64,000 nucleotides of DNA from Microseira sp041929235 (lineage in GTDB: Bacteria; Cyanobacteriota; Cyanobacteriia; Cyanobacteriales; Aerosakkonemataceae). Positions 62,601-64,000 of the stretch are shown here, in pieces. A program made the translations under genes and the position numbers. The stretch spans positions 1-64,000 of the forward strand of contig NZ_JBHFNP010000019.1 in the NCBI RefSeq assembly GCF_041929235.1, given 5' to 3'. The notes beneath the pieces are model-generated. The model was not told the DNA's origin. It ran no database searches and saw nothing but the letters and a program-made list of their open reading frames with translations. How positions within the stretch are numbered: the first letter of the stretch is position 1; each line of letters starts with the position of its first letter.

Positions 62601-63262
62601 GCGGCGTTGTCTATTTAGATACGTTCGTACCTTCTTCAGCCGGTTCCCTGTCTGTCATCGACAACTTAATCCGCGATGTGGTCACGGCGGGCACCGATGT
62701 AACCAGCGGCATCCAAGCATTCCAGTTCACCCAAGTCCGGATTACAGACAACACCATCGCCAACCTACCCGGTCCCGGCATTGTTGCCGATGCCATTACC
62801 AATCCTGCCAGTGTCATTAACAGCAACAACCTGAGCAATCTTGGAGAACAAGGCATCCAGCTAGCCGGTGGCAGCGCCCGGATCGAGAATAACGATATCA
62901 CCAACGCCAATATCATCGACGATATCGACCGGGGCGGTATCCGACTGCGGGATTCTGGTTTTATTGGTGGACCGACCCTGGGAACCGTAGATGTGGTAAG
63001 CAATGTCATCACCAACTCCTACAATGGAGTGGCGATTCGCAACGGTACCAATATCACTGGTACTGTCCGGGTCAACAACAATAACTTGATCGGCAACTCG
63101 AATGCCGGTTTATACCACGGCGGTACTGGTGCGGTGAATGCCACCAATAACTGGTGGGATGACATCAATGGACCAGTTGTAAACGGTATCGGACCCAATG
63201 CGATCGCCGGATCCGGTGCTGTCGGTGTGACTGCTAACCCATTCTCTACCACAGTTTTGTAA
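59657..63262 (+). CDS. Calx-beta and parallel beta-helix surface protein
   Basis: The 1201-residue protein has three parts. Residues 1-255 are a beta-rich N-terminal region of unknown type. Residues about 261-850 hold five Calx-beta modules (starts near 261, 380, 495, 610 and 728), each with the pattern LQFSxxxFxVxExG ... TVTRTGGSxGxV ... PxDYxNxPIAV, and ends such as TLTIVDNDT; modules 2-4 are very similar to each other, as if by recent duplication. Residues about 858-1201 are right-handed beta-helix repeats (VTIEGLTIQMGGQNAIRLQG, IENNDITNANIIDDIDRGGI). Calx-beta modules bind calcium. There is no clear signal peptide. An extracellular adhesin or cell-surface role is likely by family. GGGAGAA upstream of ATG 59657 supports the start. 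Confidence 0.88.
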   Translation: MPNISGSLGRSTSYANNATGLNDFTNEWLVAADNQGIDISGTTTSNFNGTGANLSLLNFSTATDQNLNNLALTNLNQPGNDTFGSVLGIGVADSFDGWYNNTSKIRAEINYNPNNGESQLLRFKWGDNQSVTNAFIDLSSFAPIADEKFGTERGFVQAFKNGTLVSITGVRYLDENTIAGTGTSIQNTASGVRFIADKLNTGLGDYKFRVFGDFNELRFTALPYLEGSANTPRGTNGRGGTVLTDSSDYLVQQIKYVGTEDPVFLQFNSPSFSVREDGTPIAQVTVTRTGSNLGTVSATVNLTNGTATAPNDYSNNPIAVTFNPGQTTQVINIPIVDDNLIEGNETVQLSLTNPTGTSRVSLGAPSTATLTIVDNDTSVPGTLQFSNSQFVTLENGTPVLAVTVTRTGGSNGAVSATVNLNNGTAVAPFDYNNAPITVNFANGDTAPKTVLVPIVDDTVVETTETVNLTLTNPTGGATLGTQNTATLSIVDNDNAGNLQFSAPVFSVDENGTPIAQITVIRADGSAGAVGATINLTNGTATAPGDYTNTPIAVNFANGDVTPKTITVPIVNDSLVEPTETVNLALTNPTGGATIGTQGTAILNIVDNDTPGTLQFSNPQFVVNEDGTPVLAVTVTRTGGSAGTVGATVNLANGSAIAPGDYNNNPIAVTFANGDTAPKIVTIPIVDDVLVENEETVNLSLTNPTGGATIGTQNTATLTILDNDVPALPLKPVVFVGAIDPTAGEPGRGEGNGAFQFTRTGDNSQALSVRYTVTGTATPGTDYAALSGIVNFAAGQSFATPVDVIPFFDGRNEPTESAIVKIAEDVTYQVGSADTAVVQLLDNNPLVGTPASTGLVLRYNSSGLFQNSYNRITDAVAVANDNDIIVAQAGTYSEPGTITINRPLTLRGPNAGVSTSNGSAVSPAVVQTTAGLPVFTIDAGVNNVTIEGLTIQMGGQNAIRLQGQSDNLVIRQNVFTGNGPSNGGVVYLDTFVPSSAGSLSVIDNLIRDVVTAGTDVTSGIQAFQFTQVRITDNTIANLPGPGIVADAITNPASVINSNNLSNLGEQGIQLAGGSARIENNDITNANIIDDIDRGGIRLRDSGFIGGPTLGTVDVVSNVITNSYNGVAIRNGTNITGTVRVNNNNLIGNSNAGLYHGGTGAVNATNNWWDDINGPVVNGIGPNAIAGSGAVGVTANPFSTTVL

Positions 63263-63284
63263 TCGGTTGCGCTTAATCAAATAG

Positions 63285-63324
63285 CGGGTAGTGGGAAAAA
63301 TTAACCTACTACCCGTTATCTTTT
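63285..63324 (+). terminator. Rho-independent terminator of the Calx-beta gene
   Basis: CGGGTAGTGGG (63285-63295) pairs with CCTACTACCCG (63305-63315) with one G-T pair and is followed by TTATCTTTT. It lies 23 bases after the stop of the Calx-beta gene. Confidence 0.75.
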
Positions 63325-63377
63325 AGCGATTACCTATTACAATAATCTGTAATTATGGCGTTATCAGAATTAAAAAC

Positions 63378-63977
63378 ATGGCTGCCAAAAAGATTTTAAT
63401 GCTCGTTGGCGATTACGTCGAAGATTACGAAGTGATGGTACCTTTCCAAGCTTTACAGATGGTGGGACACACGGTTCACGCCATCTGCCCCGATAAAAAC
63501 GCTGGGCAAACAGTAAGAACTGCCGTCCACGATTTTGAAGGCGACCAAACCTATAGCGAAAAACCGGGTCACAACTTTAGTTTAAATGCCAATTTCGCTC
63601 AAATAGACCCCGCCGCCTACGATGCTTTAGTTATCCCTGGCGGACGCGCACCCGAATATATTCGCCTCAACGATAAGGTATTAGAAATAACCCGCCACTT
63701 CGCCAAAACAAATAAACCGATTGCCGCTATCTGCCACGGGTTACAAGTGTTGGCAGCAGCAGGTGTATTGGATGGCAAAAGTTGCACTGCTTATCCAGCT
63801 TGCGGTCCAGATGTCACAAGGGCAGGGGGTTTGTACGTGCATATTCCCGCTGATGAGGCGATGGTTGATGGTAATTTAGTCACAGCACCCGCATGGCCTG
63901 CCCATCCTAAATGGTTGGCTGAATTTCTTAAACTATTAGGAACGAAGATCGAACATCAAGAATTGGCTGCCGTTTAA
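63378..63977 (+). CDS. DJ-1/PfpI family protein
   Basis: The 199-residue protein starts MAAKKILMLVGDYVEDYEVM and has the class I glutamine amidotransferase-like fold: the early acidic residues in VGDYVEDYEV, YDALVIPGGRAPEYIRLNDK, and the nucleophile elbow AAICHGLQVL with Cys119 and His120. Members include PfpI-like proteases/deglycases and YhbO-like stress proteins; the exact activity cannot be told from sequence. It follows a terminator and is probably transcribed alone. ATG 63378 is the only good start; the window ends soon after its stop. Confidence 0.88.
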   Translation: MAAKKILMLVGDYVEDYEVMVPFQALQMVGHTVHAICPDKNAGQTVRTAVHDFEGDQTYSEKPGHNFSLNANFAQIDPAAYDALVIPGGRAPEYIRLNDKVLEITRHFAKTNKPIAAICHGLQVLAAAGVLDGKSCTAYPACGPDVTRAGGLYVHIPADEAMVDGNLVTAPAWPAHPKWLAEFLKLLGTKIEHQELAAV

Positions 63978-64000
63978 GAGGCGCTGACGTTACAAACCGG

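Overview
The window reads as a filamentous, non-heterocystous-type cyanobacterium (Oscillatoriales-like; inference). The grounds are frequent GCGATCGC (HIP1) octamers, heptameric tandem repeats of the CAATTAC/GCTAATG kind, dispersed AGAAACCGGGTTTCT palindromes, a cyanobacterial nitrate-assimilation gene set (nrtABCD, nirA, nrtP, narB, narM), ferredoxin-fused NirA and many soluble hybrid histidine kinases.

Region 1 (1-8535) holds three tandem paralogous RTX (calcium-binding glycine-rich repeat) proteins, a glycosyltransferase fused to a PpiC-type peptidyl-prolyl isomerase, and a second glycosyltransferase-like protein. The second RTX copy is followed by the first 25 or so codons of a lost copy of the fused glycosyltransferase, so RTX plus glycosyltransferase was duplicated as one unit. 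A pentapeptide-repeat/RTX chimera at 18546-20528 is followed directly by the last ~46 codons of another lost glycosyltransferase-like gene. Repeat-rich surface or secreted proteins thus recur next to the same partner enzymes, which is the best candidate here for an undescribed system.

Region 2 (9439-17530) is a decaying operon: a frameshifted P-loop NTPase, an ABC exporter with a frameshift at a ten-G run and a truncated ATPase domain, and a large protein (AMMECR1-like part, alpha/alpha-toroid, aspartyl/asparaginyl beta-hydroxylase) split by a TnpB element whose removal restores the reading frame exactly. Three TnpB elements and two TnpB fragments, all broken, plus MITE-like repeats and a disrupted lysR fragment fill the rest.

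Region 3 (21192-29596) has a HEAT-repeat protein and a Rieske lipoprotein on the minus strand, divergent from nrtABCD (ABC-type nitrate/nitrite uptake), which has a perfect NtcA box GTAN8TAC upstream.

Region 4 (30074-45513) is a two-component cluster: a truncated REC-wHTH-Hpt-REC regulator, a zinc-ribbon protein, a 2184-residue HAMP-array hybrid kinase with eleven 92-residue repeats, a REC-PAS-PAS kinase, two single-domain regulators and a REC-kinase. No membrane helices are seen in them, suggesting cytoplasmic signalling. A Tat-exported GH78-like glycosidase follows on the minus strand.

Region 5 (49146-58206) is the second nitrate block: a textbook NtcA-dependent promoter, nirA (nitrite reductase with a C-terminal 2Fe-2S ferredoxin), nrtP (MFS nitrate permease), narB (nitrate reductase), a PsiE-like membrane protein, narM, and a TIGR02587/TIGR02588-type membrane protein pair. 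Two kinds of nitrate transporter are therefore encoded within about 27 kb.

Region 6 (58320-64000) has a small hypothetical gene, a repeat-rich gap with a structured segment, a 1201-residue Calx-beta/beta-helix surface protein and a DJ-1/PfpI family protein. Repeats have invaded coding sequence several times: in-frame low-complexity inserts in the HEAT protein, narB, the giant kinase and a response regulator, and the C-terminus of NarB is encoded by a MITE-like element.
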